A stretch of DNA of 64,000 nucleotides from Planctomycetales bacterium (GCA_027449865.1 DAIDKV010000206.1:62001-126000), one strand, 5' to 3'. Positions 26,593 to 36,224 are shown, counted from the stretch's first letter. Numbers and translations: made by a program. The notes: generated from the sequence alone by a model not told the origin.

Positions 26593-26944
26593 ACGGCTCT
26601 TCCGGACGTCGCCCAGGTCGGCAAGACCGGAATTGCGCGGCCAACCCGCACCACCCCGCCCTGGTAAATTCTCCGGACGGTATCCCCGTTGCGGACGGAT
26701 GGTGTTGCAACGATCCGGGGTTTTGTTCATGATATGTGACGAAATCCCGGCCCCCGTATCCCCGGTATTGAGGTTCCGGCGGGCCGCCTCCCTGCCCCGG
26801 ATGCTCGCGGGACCCTCGATCTGAAGTTCGAGGCCCGGACCGACCGACGAAATAGGACGAGCCGCTCTGTTCGTCTCCTCGGCGTTCCGGGCACGATGCC
26901 GACGCGTGGGGTTGGTGTATTCCCCCTCTGATTCTGAGGATTCC
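26593..26944. other. Gap between dehydratase and ACP genes
   Basis: No gene is supported. An AT-rich stretch at 26700-26740 might carry a second promoter for the ACP gene, but the hexamers are too weak to name. A good Shine-Dalgarno (GAGGA) precedes the ACP start. Confidence 0.4.
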
Positions 26945-27334
26945 ATGCCGACTTACGAACAAATCTTCGAGAAGGTCCAGGCCACCCTGGTCGATGCGCT
27001 GGGGGTCGATGAGGAGGAGGTCACCAGCAACGCCACGCTTCAGGGTGACCTGGGTGCCGAGTCGATCGATTTCCTCGACATCGTCTTCCGGCTTGAGCGG
27101 AACTTCGGGATCAAGATCCCGCGCGGCGAGCTCTTCCCGGAGAACCTGACCGCCGATCCCGAATGGATCGCCGACGGCAAGCTCACCACCAAGGGCGTGG
27201 ACGAGCTGAAGTCGCGGCTCCCGTTCGCGGATATCTCGAAGATCGAGGAAGACCCCTCGGTCGACAAGATCGGCGATCTGTACACGGTGGATATGCTGGT
27301 TCAGTACGTCCAGAGCAAGCTGTCGACGTCCTGA
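26945..27334 (+). CDS. Acyl carrier protein with C-terminal extension
   Basis: The 129-residue carrier has the phosphopantetheine attachment Ser40 in LGAESIDFLDI (usual form DSLD/ESID). Helix I (MPTYEQIFEKVQATLVDALG) and the acidic character are standard. It is about 50 residues longer than ordinary AcpP: after the core (about 1-75) it has DELKSRLPFADISKIEEDPS and ends in an extra helix (VDMLVQYVQSKL). Lying between two dehydratase genes and before two ketosynthase genes, it is presumably the carrier of this cluster rather than of housekeeping fatty acid synthesis (inference). Confidence 0.88.
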   Translation: MPTYEQIFEKVQATLVDALGVDEEEVTSNATLQGDLGAESIDFLDIVFRLERNFGIKIPRGELFPENLTADPEWIADGKLTTKGVDELKSRLPFADISKIEEDPSVDKIGDLYTVDMLVQYVQSKLSTS

Positions 27335-27466
27335 GCCTGGGTGGACCGGTCTCGGCCCGCCCGTCCGGATCACGGGCGGGCGCTCGGCCGCGCCGGAATC
27401 ACGCAGTGGACGGACGGTCGCGGATCGGGATCAAGGACCTGGACCCAAGGGCGGGTGCTGCCGACG

Positions 27467-28057
27467 ATGAGATGGATCTGGATCGACAAGTTCCTGGAAT
27501 TCCGTAGCGGCGAGTTCGCCCGCGCGATCAAGAACCTGACCCTGGCCGAGGAGCACCTCCACGACCACTTCCCCGGATACCCCGTGATGCCCGCCTCGCT
27601 GATCATCGAGGGACTGGCACAAACCGGCGGCATCCTGGTGGGCGAGGCGGGCGGCTTTGCCGAGAAGGTGGTCCTTGCCAAGATCCCCCGCGCCGAGTTC
27701 TTCGGAGTCGCCTGCGCCGGCGACCAGCTCGTGTACGAGGTGACGCTGACCGACCTTCGGAGCGAGGGCGCGGTCGTCGAGGCCAAGGCGTTCCTCGCCG
27801 GCGAACTCCTCGCCGACGCCGAGATCGTCTTCGCCCACCTCGACAACTCGCGGGCCAACCAGATCTTCGGTCCCAAAAATTTTGTTTTCACGCAGCAGCT
27901 CCTCGGCGTCCTTGACCTGGCCAAGGCGCAGGCTCGGGCTCGAGAAGCCGTGGCCCAGGGCCAGAGCCAGGCCCAGCCCGTGCCGGCCATCGGAGCCTCG
28001 GCCGAAGGCGGCGGTGAAGCCAACGGCCAGCCCAGGGAGCCCCAGACCGTCGCCTGA
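27467..28057 (+). CDS. Second FabZ-like dehydratase
   Basis: The start is MRWIWIDKFLEFRSGEF at 27467, giving 196 residues; longer frames are unconserved. The hot-dog core has His34 (HDHFPGYPVMPA) and Glu48 (LIIEGLAQ). It differs from the first dehydratase in lacking the Gly before the helix (MPASL rather than MPGVL). The tail (about 160-196) is Ala/Gln-rich low complexity. Two unlike dehydratases flanking an ACP gene suggest a heterodimer or two chain-length roles (inference). Confidence 0.82.
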   Translation: MRWIWIDKFLEFRSGEFARAIKNLTLAEEHLHDHFPGYPVMPASLIIEGLAQTGGILVGEAGGFAEKVVLAKIPRAEFFGVACAGDQLVYEVTLTDLRSEGAVVEAKAFLAGELLADAEIVFAHLDNSRANQIFGPKNFVFTQQLLGVLDLAKAQARAREAVAQGQSQAQPVPAIGASAEGGGEANGQPREPQTVA

Positions 28058-28343
28058 CCAGTTCCGTCCAGTTCCGGCCCGACCCGGCTCGGCCCCGCTC
28101 GCCGACGCTTCGGCCCGGTTCCACTCGGATCTCTTCTCGTTTCGCGGAAGGATCGGCGCGATTGCATCGGGAGGACGGACGCTCCCGATCGATCGAGTAA
28201 ATTCTGAGCCCTGGGTCGGGTTTGTCGCCGCACGATCGCCGATCGCGGGCCATAATCAGGGAGGCGGTTCGACTCGGGTGAGGTGAGCAGCTCAGGACGC
28301 ACGAGCGTTGAGATCGAGCCCGGCGACGATCGACGAGTTTGAC

Positions 28344-29663
28344 ATGCTTGGTTACGAACGCCGCGTTGTCATTACCGGTCTGGGCCTCGTGACACCCCTC
28401 GGGGATCGTCCGGACGTCGTCTGGACCTCCCTCATCGAAGGGCGAGGGGCCGTCCACCGACTGGAAGCCTTCCAGGTCGCTGGACTCCCCAACGATGTCG
28501 CGGCGGAAGTCCGCGACTTCGACCTGAAGAAATACGCGCTCCCTCATTGCGCCAAGGAACTGCGCAAAATGCGCAAATATATGGCGCGAGACATCCAGCT
28601 CGCGGTCGCCGCGGCGCAGATCGCCGTCGCCGACGCCGGACTCGCCGACGGCGGTGTCGATCCTACCCGGTTCGGAATCGACCTCGGCGCCGGCCTGATC
28701 TCCAGCGAGCTTGACGAACTCGCGCCGGCGATCGCCAAGGCGTACGAGTCGGGCGACGAATTCGATTTCCAGGCCTGGGGCCGCGAGTCGATCGGCATGA
28801 TGGAGCCGATCTGGCTGCTCAAATACCTACCAAACATGCTCGCCTGCCACATCTCCATCCTGCTGGACTGCCAGGGGCCGAGCAACACCATCACCGAGGC
28901 CGATGCCTCCGCCAACCTCGCCGTCGCCGAGGCGACCCGGATCATCGCTCGAGGTCGCGCCGACGTCATGATCGCCGGTGGTGCCGACTCCAAGATCCAC
29001 CCCCTCAGCCTGATCCGGATGGGTCTCCTGGATAACATGTCGCGCTGGAAGGGCGACCCCGCCGCCGCCTGCCGTCCCTTCGACGCCGACCGAAGCGGAT
29101 GGGTCCCCGGCGAGGGCGCGGGCATCGTCGTCCTGGAAGAACGCGAGCACGCCCTCCGGCGAGGCGCCCGCATCCATGGCGAGATCCTCGGCGGCGGTTC
29201 GGGCTGCGACGCCCGGCCAGGCGGCGGACTCGACCCCGACGGAATCGGGACCGAGGTCGCCCTCACCGCCGCACTCGCCGACGCCGGAATCGATCCGGCC
29301 GCCATCGGACACGTCAACCTTCACGGATCGGCCACCCGCGTCTCCGACCTCGCCGAGGCACGCGCCTTGCACCGCGTCTTCGGCTCCCGAGCCGTCCCGG
29401 CCACCGCGCTGAAGGGCTACCTCGGAAACCTCGTCTCCGGTTGCGGATCCGTGGAGATGATCGCGAGCCTGCTGGCGGTCCGCCACGGCGCGATCCCGCC
29501 TATCCTGAACTGCGACCACCCTGATCCGGAAATCCAGGCCGATCTGGTCGTCGGCTCGGCTCGTCCGCTCGACAACCCGCTCTTCCTGACCACCAATCTC
29601 ACCCCACTCGGCCAGGCCGCGGCGCTGGTGGTCCGGGGCGAGGGGCCGTCGAGCGGGGCTTGA
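28344..29663 (+). CDS. Ketosynthase homologue without the catalytic Cys (KS-beta/CLF-like)
   Basis: This thiolase-fold protein has 439 residues from the ATG at 28344 (MLGYERRVVITGLGLVTPLG). It aligns with FabF along its length, but the nucleophile elbow reads TITEADASAN, with Asp187 where Cys should be. The second catalytic His is replaced by Asn362 (KGYLGNLVSGCG against the usual GHLxxAAG), while the first is kept (NLHGSATRVSD, His327). It therefore cannot condense acyl chains in the usual way. Type II polyketide chain-length factors also lack the Cys and pair with an active ketosynthase, which is encoded next door. A partner role in a KS heterodimer is the simplest reading (inference). Confidence 0.85.
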   Translation: MLGYERRVVITGLGLVTPLGDRPDVVWTSLIEGRGAVHRLEAFQVAGLPNDVAAEVRDFDLKKYALPHCAKELRKMRKYMARDIQLAVAAAQIAVADAGLADGGVDPTRFGIDLGAGLISSELDELAPAIAKAYESGDEFDFQAWGRESIGMMEPIWLLKYLPNMLACHISILLDCQGPSNTITEADASANLAVAEATRIIARGRADVMIAGGADSKIHPLSLIRMGLLDNMSRWKGDPAAACRPFDADRSGWVPGEGAGIVVLEEREHALRRGARIHGEILGGGSGCDARPGGGLDPDGIGTEVALTAALADAGIDPAAIGHVNLHGSATRVSDLAEARALHRVFGSRAVPATALKGYLGNLVSGCGSVEMIASLLAVRHGAIPPILNCDHPDPEIQADLVVGSARPLDNPLFLTTNLTPLGQAAALVVRGEGPSSGA

Positions 29664-29832
29664 CAGGCATCACCTTCTGAACAAAGATTCCGTAATTGAT
29701 CCCGATCGTACCATCCAACAGACTCCCGGCGTATGGGCCCGTGGCGGATCCGAAAGTCGGGCGGGGTATACAGAAGAGGTCCGGGCGAATCAAACGGCGG
29801 ACGCGGGCCGGGACGGTCCGGGGAAGGGTCTC

Positions 29833-31122
29833 ATGCGGCAAGTCGTGGTGACGGGAATGGGGATGGTCACTCCGGTCGGGAACGACCTGGAGTCGACCTG
29901 GTCGTCGCTGCTGGAAGGCCGGAGCGGAGTCGGTCCGATCGGTCTGTTTGACGCCCGGACGTTCCCCACGCGGATCGCCGCGGAGGTCCACGACTTCCGC
30001 CTCGACGACTACCTGCCCGACGCCTCGCGATGGGCCGAGCACTCGCGGAACACCAAGTTCGCGCTGGCGGCCGGCTCGATGGCGATGAAGGACTCGGGCC
30101 TCGATCAACCCGGCTCGGGCCTCGACCCTCGCCGGTTCGGCGTCTATCTCGGCTCGGGCGAGGGGCAGCAGGACTTCCCCCGGTTCGTCCGGCTGGTCCG
30201 CCATTCCGCGCACGATGGGCACCACGTCGACACCTCCCAGTTCACCCGGATGGGCATCCAGGAGCTGCACCCGATCCGGGAGGCCGAGCAGGAGCCTGGC
30301 ACCCCCTCGGCGCACCTGGCGAGCCTTCTCGGCGCGCGGGGTCCGAACGCGAACTGCCTGACCGCCTGCGCCGCCAGCTCGCAGGCCATCGGCGAGGCGT
30401 TCGAGCTGATCCGACGCGGAAGCGCCGACGTGATCCTCTCCGGCGGAACGCACAGCATGATCCACCCGTTCGGGGTCACGGGGTTCATCCTCCTGACGGC
30501 CCTCTCCACCCGGAACGACGAGCCGACCCGCGCCAGCCGGCCGTTCGACCGCGACCGCGACGGATTCATCCTCGGCGAGGGCGCCGGGATGCTCGTGATG
30601 GAGGAACTGGAACACGCCAAAAAGCGCGGGGCGCGGATCTACGGCGAGATCGTCGGCTACGGCTCGACGGCCGACGCCTTCCGAATCACCGACAGCCACG
30701 ACGAGGGCCGAGGCGCGATCGCCTGCCTCAAGGAAGCCCTCGACTGCGCCGGCCTGAATCCCTCGGAGATCGACTACATCAACGCCCACGGCACCAGCAC
30801 CTCGGTAAACGATTCGATCGAGACCCTGGCGATCAAGCGCGCCTTCGGCGAGGACGCCTACCGGGTTCCGGTCTCGAGCACCAAGAGCATGATGGGGCAC
30901 CTGATCGCCGCCGCCGGGAGCGTCGAGGCGATCGTCTGCCTGCTGGCGATCCGGGACGGCGTCCTTCCGCCAACGATCAACCTCGACAACCCCGACCCCG
31001 AATGCGACCTGGACTACATCCCCCACACAGCTCGCCGGCAAGAGATCGACGTGGCTCTGTCCAATAGCTTTGGGTTCGGGGGCCAGAACATCACGCTCAT
31101 CCTGAGACGGTACCGGGGCTAA
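29833..31122 (+). CDS. fabF: Beta-ketoacyl-ACP synthase II type, catalytically intact
   Basis: This condensing enzyme has 429 residues. The Cys-His-His set is complete: Cys179 (LTACAASSQAIG), His319 (NAHGTSTSVND) and His356 (KSMMGHLIAAAGS), with Lys351. N-terminal VVVTGMGMVTPVGND and C-terminal SFGFGGQNITLIL are typical FabF. It has an insertion of about 20 residues around 115-150 (HSAHDGHHVDTSQFTRM), unlike E. coli FabF. It follows the Cys-less homologue by 169 nt and probably forms the active half of the pair. Confidence 0.92.
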   Translation: MRQVVVTGMGMVTPVGNDLESTWSSLLEGRSGVGPIGLFDARTFPTRIAAEVHDFRLDDYLPDASRWAEHSRNTKFALAAGSMAMKDSGLDQPGSGLDPRRFGVYLGSGEGQQDFPRFVRLVRHSAHDGHHVDTSQFTRMGIQELHPIREAEQEPGTPSAHLASLLGARGPNANCLTACAASSQAIGEAFELIRRGSADVILSGGTHSMIHPFGVTGFILLTALSTRNDEPTRASRPFDRDRDGFILGEGAGMLVMEELEHAKKRGARIYGEIVGYGSTADAFRITDSHDEGRGAIACLKEALDCAGLNPSEIDYINAHGTSTSVNDSIETLAIKRAFGEDAYRVPVSSTKSMMGHLIAAAGSVEAIVCLLAIRDGVLPPTINLDNPDPECDLDYIPHTARRQEIDVALSNSFGFGGQNITLILRRYRG

Positions 31123-31228
31123 AACCAGCGCCGAATCGGAGAGAGCCAGAGATCCCCACGCCGAGAGGTCGCGCTCGGCGGACCGCCGCCCCGCCGAGGG
31201 CCGCCAATCGGGCGGACCCGGTCGTCGG

Positions 31229-32377
31229 ATGCGGCTCGCGACCGGGAGTCCATCCGTGACCGGCCTACTCGCTTCGCATCCCTCTCTCACTCTCGGCCTG
31301 CTGGTACCAGCGACGTCGCTCGTCGTCTCCCTGGTCTACCTGCGCATCAAATACGCGCCGATCATCGGCCAGAAGTTTGAGGATTCCCCACTCTTCCTCC
31401 CGCTCCGGGTCACTGCCGAGGAACCGGGCGAACCGGTGAAGTTCACCACCCGGGACGGCATCGCCCTGGCCGGCTCGTACTTCCGCGCCCGAACGCAGAG
31501 CCGCGCGGGGGTTCTCGTCTACTGCCACGAGTTCCTCAGCGATCGCTGGAGCTATCTCCCCTACATCGACCACATGCGCGACCTGGGCTTCGACGTCTTC
31601 ACCTTCGACTTCCGGAACCACGGCGAGAGCGAGGCCGAGGCCGGCTACGAGCCGATGCACTGGGCCTCCGACCGCGAGGTGAACGACCTGCGCGCCGCTC
31701 TGGCCTACCTGCGGACCCGCCCCGACCACGACCCGGCCGGCTTCGGCCTTTTTGGAGTCAGCCGGGGCGGAACGACGGCGCTGCTGGTCACGCCCAACGA
31801 GCCGGACGTCTGGGGAGTCGTCACCGACGGCGCCTTCCCAACGATCGGGACGATGATGGCCTACATCCACCGCTGGGCCGAGCTCTACCTGCGCAACCCG
31901 ATCATCCGCGAGGGGATCCCGAACTGGGTGTACCGGGTGCTGGCGCGATCGGGTCGTCGGCGTTCGGAGCGGGGCCGAGGCTGCCGGTATCCCGACCTGG
32001 AAAAAGCGGTGGCCCGACTGGCGCCTCGCCCCTGGCTCGCGATCCACGGCCAGCGCGATACCTACATCAGCCCCGAGATCGTCGAGGAGCTGATCGCCCA
32101 CGGCGACGGGCCCCGGGAATTGTGGCTGGTCCCCGACGCGAAGCACAACCGATGCCGCGAGCGCGAGCCCGAGGCCTACGCCGGACGACTCCTCGACTTC
32201 GTCGATCGATACGCCCCGAGGCGCCCGATCACCGAGTCGTCCCGACCCGAGTTCGTGCCCGGGAAGAAGCGTGAGCCCTCGCCCGCGATCGAGGCCCAGC
32301 CCGAAGCGGAAGAGTCGGACGCCTTCGAATCCGAGATCGAGCCGCCCAAGAAAAAGGTCGCCACGCCGGTCCGCTAG
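31229..32377 (+). CDS. Membrane-anchored alpha/beta hydrolase
   Basis: The 382-residue protein has one N-terminal membrane segment (about 18-38), then a serine hydrolase fold. Its nucleophile elbow is GVSRGG (Ser178), its acid is in GQRDTYIS and its His in DAKHNRC. The oxyanion/HG region reads YCHEFLSDRW. The C-terminal 55 residues are charged low complexity. Family members are thioesterases, acyltransferases or lipases; in this cluster, release or transfer of the finished acyl chain at the membrane is plausible (inference). Confidence 0.8.
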   Translation: MRLATGSPSVTGLLASHPSLTLGLLVPATSLVVSLVYLRIKYAPIIGQKFEDSPLFLPLRVTAEEPGEPVKFTTRDGIALAGSYFRARTQSRAGVLVYCHEFLSDRWSYLPYIDHMRDLGFDVFTFDFRNHGESEAEAGYEPMHWASDREVNDLRAALAYLRTRPDHDPAGFGLFGVSRGGTTALLVTPNEPDVWGVVTDGAFPTIGTMMAYIHRWAELYLRNPIIREGIPNWVYRVLARSGRRRSERGRGCRYPDLEKAVARLAPRPWLAIHGQRDTYISPEIVEELIAHGDGPRELWLVPDAKHNRCREREPEAYAGRLLDFVDRYAPRRPITESSRPEFVPGKKREPSPAIEAQPEAEESDAFESEIEPPKKKVATPVR

Positions 32378-32436
32378 ATACCCATCCCCGGATCCGGCTC
32401 GCTCTCCTCGCGATCTCGAGGAAAGGGTCTCCCACG

Positions 32437-34152
32437 ATGATCGAATCCCGCCTGATGCGTCTGATGGGCGCCCCGGTCGAGATCCGGGCGCGTCGCCTGG
32501 CACGGGCCTTCCTCGACCAGACCCAGCGCGCCGGCGAGTTCCAGCGCGAGTTGCTCCTCTCGCGGATCGCCCGCCACGCCGATAGCCAGTTCGGCCGCGA
32601 CCACCACTTCGGCGAGATCCGAACCCCCGCCGACTTCCGCCGCCGTGTCCCGATCGGCGGCTACGACCGCCACGAGCCCTACATCGACCGCGTTCGCCAG
32701 GGCGACCTGCGCGCCCTCTTCGGCGAGGGGACCGAGGTCCTCATGTTCGCCCTGACCTCGGGCACCACCAACCGGCCCAAAACGATCCCCGTCACCCGCG
32801 AATCGCTCCGCGACTACCGCGAGGGCTGGACCATCTGGGGCATCCTGGCGTTCCAGGCCCACATGGACATCCTCCGTCTCGGCCTTCGTCCCATCCTCCA
32901 GATCGCGAGCGACTGGCGCGAATCCTCCACCGACTCCGGCATCCCCTGCGGCGCCATCACCGGGCTGACCGCCCACATGCAGAACCCGCTCGTCCGAACC
33001 ACCTACTGCATGCCGGCAATCGCCTCGCGGATCAAGGATATCGAGTCGAAATACTACGTCGCCCTCCGGTTCTCCTGCTACCGGAACCTCGGAACCATCA
33101 TCGCCGCCAACCCGAGCACCATCCTCGCGATGGCCCGCCTCGGCGACCGCGAGAAGGAAACCCTCATCCGAGACCTGCACAACGGGACCATCGACCAGCG
33201 CTGGAACCTCCCCGGCGAGGTCCGCAAGGCCCTGCAATTCCGGACCGCGTTCAAGCACCGGATCGCCGCCCGCCGGCTGGAGCAAATCGTCGACCGTACC
33301 GGCCGGCTCCTGCCGAAGGACTACTGGCCCAACCTCGAGTTCCTCTCGAACTGGATGGGCGGGACGATGAAGGCCTATTTGAGGGGCTATCCCGAGTTCT
33401 TCGGCGAGACCCCGGTGCGCGACGTCGGCCTGATCGCCTCCGAGGGGCGGATGACGATCCCGATCGACGACGGCACCCCCGCCGGCCTCCTCGACATCCG
33501 CCATCACTACTTCGAGTTCATCCCCGAGGACCAGGCCGACTCCGAGAATCCCGAAACGGTCGAGGCCACCGAACTGATCGAGGGGCGAAACTACTTCATC
33601 CTCCTGACCACCGCCGGCGGACTTTATCGCTACAACATCTCCGACCTTGTTCGCTGCGTCGGCTTCCACGGAACAACCCCGCTGATCGAGTTTCTCAACA
33701 AGGGCGCCCACTATTCCAGCCTGGCCGGCGAGAAGCTCTCGGAGCATCAGGTGATCGCCGCCGTCCAGTCGGCGCAGAGGTCGGCCGGCTGTCTGTTGCG
33801 GTCGTACCTGCTCCTGCCGACCTGGGGCGAGCCGCCGTATTACTCGATGCTCGTCGAGGAAGACGACCTGACCGACCTCGAATCGGCCGACCGGCTGGCC
33901 TCGGCCGTCGAGGAACAACTCCGTCGCCAGAACGAGGAGTACGACAACCGACAGGAGACGCGGCGGCTCGGCCCGGTCCGAATTCTCCGCATCCGGCGCG
34001 GGTCGTGGGTCGACCTTCAAAAGCGCCGGCTCGCGAAAAGCGGCGGGGCGCTCGAACAATACAAGCAACCTCACCTGATCCCCGACCTGGAGCAACTCTC
34101 CAAATTCGAGGCGGCCGATCCCTGGCCGGGCTCGGCTTGCCGATTGGGCTAG
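32437..34152 (+). CDS. GH3-family acyl-adenylating enzyme
   Basis: The protein has 571 residues, the full length of GH3 proteins known from plants as acyl-acid amido synthetases. It shows the ATP-binding motif LTSGTTNRPKTIPVT (106-120), a mid-domain motif RNLGTIIAANPSTI, and the conserved YRYNISDLVRCVGFHGTTP with the adjacent FLNKGAHYSSLAGEKLSE. The family activates a carboxylic acid as an adenylate and joins it to an amino acid or another nucleophile. The gene stands 60 nt after the hydrolase and close behind the ketosynthases, suggesting that it acts on the cluster's acyl product (inference). Confidence 0.88.
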   Translation: MIESRLMRLMGAPVEIRARRLARAFLDQTQRAGEFQRELLLSRIARHADSQFGRDHHFGEIRTPADFRRRVPIGGYDRHEPYIDRVRQGDLRALFGEGTEVLMFALTSGTTNRPKTIPVTRESLRDYREGWTIWGILAFQAHMDILRLGLRPILQIASDWRESSTDSGIPCGAITGLTAHMQNPLVRTTYCMPAIASRIKDIESKYYVALRFSCYRNLGTIIAANPSTILAMARLGDREKETLIRDLHNGTIDQRWNLPGEVRKALQFRTAFKHRIAARRLEQIVDRTGRLLPKDYWPNLEFLSNWMGGTMKAYLRGYPEFFGETPVRDVGLIASEGRMTIPIDDGTPAGLLDIRHHYFEFIPEDQADSENPETVEATELIEGRNYFILLTTAGGLYRYNISDLVRCVGFHGTTPLIEFLNKGAHYSSLAGEKLSEHQVIAAVQSAQRSAGCLLRSYLLLPTWGEPPYYSMLVEEDDLTDLESADRLASAVEEQLRRQNEEYDNRQETRRLGPVRILRIRRGSWVDLQKRRLAKSGGALEQYKQPHLIPDLEQLSKFEAADPWPGSACRLG

Positions 34153-34231
34153 AATCTGGTATTCGAGGCTTCCTCGAAGCTTCCCCCGACCATCGGGGAT
34201 GAACGCCCCCACGGAGGGGAGCAGGTCGATC

Positions 34232-35560
34232 ATGTTCAGGACGAAGCGGAACGGCGGCCGAATTCCGGCCGTCTGGGCACTGGCGACGGTCGCGGCGATC
34301 CTCTCGGGATGCGCCGACGGGGGTGGTCTGCGCTCGGTCTGGCCCAATCATCCCTCGCTCCTCGGTTTTCGAGATCGGAAGTCGAAGCCCGCCGCGCCCG
34401 ACCCGGCCGACGACTCCTACGCCCGAGCGATGCACGGCGCCCGGGAGCGCTCTACCGCCCTCGCCAAACGCCCCCGAGCCATCGCGCCCGAGACTCTCCG
34501 CGAACGCGAAGGCGAGGGCCCGCCGGCTCCCGACGACACCCTGCTCGCCGATTCGGCCGAGACACCGACGCCCCGTCGTACCTCCGGGCGACAAACCGAG
34601 CCCGCCGAGGACGACTCGATCCGCGTCACCCTGGGCACTCCCGAGCCCATCCCTGGCTCCACGCCCGACGAAACACTGGCCGACCGTCGCCAACCCGCCC
34701 GCGGGCGCCCCGTCCGCCCCGCTCTCGAGCCCGAATCATCCCCCGCCGAGGGATCCGAGCCGCCCGTCGCGGTCGCCGAGGTCTCCAGGCCCAGGCCCAC
34801 CCCGCGACCCGCTCCCACCCGGTCGAAACCCGCCGTCCAGCCGGCGAAGAACGACGCGAAGACCATCCTCACAAAGGCCGAGGCCAAACTCCAATCGCTC
34901 GACACCTACCAGGTCCGAATGCAGCGGATCGAGCGGGTCGGCGGCAAGCTTCAGCCCGAGGAAGAGGTGATCCTCAGCGTCCACCAGCGCCCACGCGAGG
35001 TCCGACTCACCTGGGACAAAGGTCCCAGCCAGGGCCGCGAGGTGATCTACTCCACACGCGTCGACGATCACTCGCTCTTTGTCCACATGCCCAAAACGGC
35101 CATCCCGCTACCCACCATGAAAATGGCGATCGACAGCCCGATGGTCACGAAAAGCAGCAAGCACTCCATCGCCGAGGCCGGCTTCGATACGATCGTCAAC
35201 AACCTGAAGAAATCGGTCGCCAACGGCAGCGCGGCCTACCGGGGGATCGAAAAGCCTCCCGGCATGGATCGCCCCAGCCACGTCTTCACCCGGCGCCTTT
35301 CCAACGGCGAGACCTGGACCGTCTTTCTCGACGCCCAGACATCGCTCCCCAGCATGGTCGTCGCCAAGAACAGCGCCGGCGAGCTTGACGAGAAGTACAT
35401 TTACCATGAGGTCGTCGAAAACCCGACCGACCTCGCCGCCGCCGACGCCTTCGACCCCGATCGACGATGGGGCAGCGCGAAGGGCGGCCTGCTCTCCCGA
35501 TTCGCCCGAGGCGGCCCGGCCGCGACCGGGTCGAAGGACGGCACAACGACCGTCCGATGA
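34232..35560 (+). CDS. DUF1571/LolA-like lipoprotein
   Basis: The 442-residue protein starts MFRTKRNGGRIPAVW and has a lipobox (AAILSGC, Cys about residue 27). A long charged and Pro-rich linker runs to about residue 210. The C-terminal domain, about 210-420 (KTILTKAEAKLQSLDTYQVR ... EEEVILSVHQRPREVRLTW), is of the DUF1571/LolA-like outer-membrane lipoprotein-sorting fold, which binds lipid. Its position behind an acyl-synthesis cluster would suit a lipid carrier, but this is inference. Confidence 0.75.
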   Translation: MFRTKRNGGRIPAVWALATVAAILSGCADGGGLRSVWPNHPSLLGFRDRKSKPAAPDPADDSYARAMHGARERSTALAKRPRAIAPETLREREGEGPPAPDDTLLADSAETPTPRRTSGRQTEPAEDDSIRVTLGTPEPIPGSTPDETLADRRQPARGRPVRPALEPESSPAEGSEPPVAVAEVSRPRPTPRPAPTRSKPAVQPAKNDAKTILTKAEAKLQSLDTYQVRMQRIERVGGKLQPEEEVILSVHQRPREVRLTWDKGPSQGREVIYSTRVDDHSLFVHMPKTAIPLPTMKMAIDSPMVTKSSKHSIAEAGFDTIVNNLKKSVANGSAAYRGIEKPPGMDRPSHVFTRRLSNGETWTVFLDAQTSLPSMVVAKNSAGELDEKYIYHEVVENPTDLAAADAFDPDRRWGSAKGGLLSRFARGGPAATGSKDGTTTVR

Positions 35561-35773
35561 CTGTCAAAGCGGCAGCCGGGCCCCTCCAGGGGCCCGACCA
35601 GCCCCGAGAATCGCCTTCCGTCCGCAAAGTCGTAAACAGCCCCCTTGCAAAGGTTTGGTGAAATGGGTTCTGATGATGGGGGGCAAAGATCGGTCCCGGC
35701 GCGAGACGTGCATACGGATCGCCCAAAGGAATGATGGCTCAAGCTGTTCGGTGATAGCGAGCGAGCCCGCCTC

Positions 35774-36193
35774 ATGATCTACGACCGAACCTATTCGATC
35801 CTCATCACCGACGACGACCCCATCGCGCGTGAGACGCTGCGTGAGATCGTCGCGCCGCAGGGATACCACACCCTCATGGCCGAGAGCGGCGAGCAGGCCC
35901 TCGACCTCGTTCGCGAGCACGAGGTTCACCTCGCCCTCTTCGACATGCACATGCCCCGACTCTCGGGACTGGAAACCCTGGCACTGGTTCGCCAGATCAA
36001 GGGCGCCATCCCGGCCATCCTCATCACCGGAGACCACGACGAGAACCTGATGCGTCGAGCCCTCTCGGAACACGCCTTCTGCGTCCTGGCGAAGCCGGTC
36101 AGCAAGAGTGCGGTGATCTACGTCGTGCATCGGGCGATCGACAAGTATTACAAGTGGCAACTTGGGGACGGACCCTCGAAAATGGAGAACTGA
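35774..36193 (+). CDS. Stand-alone response-regulator receiver
   Basis: The 139-residue protein is a receiver domain without an output domain. Acidic pocket Asp13/Asp14, phosphoacceptor Asp57 (LALFDMHMPRLSG), Thr85 (ILITGD) and Lys107 (LAKPVS) are all present. The C-terminal helix (AVIYVVHRAIDKYYKWQL) closes the fold. No histidine kinase is adjacent. It probably acts by protein contact, as CheY/Spo0F-type receivers do. Confidence 0.88.
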   Translation: MIYDRTYSILITDDDPIARETLREIVAPQGYHTLMAESGEQALDLVREHEVHLALFDMHMPRLSGLETLALVRQIKGAIPAILITGDHDENLMRRALSEHAFCVLAKPVSKSAVIYVVHRAIDKYYKWQLGDGPSKMEN

Positions 36194-36224
36194 CCGGCGG
36201 AGGATCCGCCGTGTTCCGCCCCGC

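Noticed and set aside
29599-31290. 563-residue minus-strand frame opposite the intact ketosynthase
   Set aside because: Antisense shadow without motifs; the plus strand has a full catalytic FabF.
26020-34152. Ladderane-type lipid cluster
   Set aside because: The cluster has FabF/FabZ/ACP genes but no radical SAM or desaturase genes nearby, which the ladderane proposals require; the CrtI-like gene at 7.8 kb is too distant.
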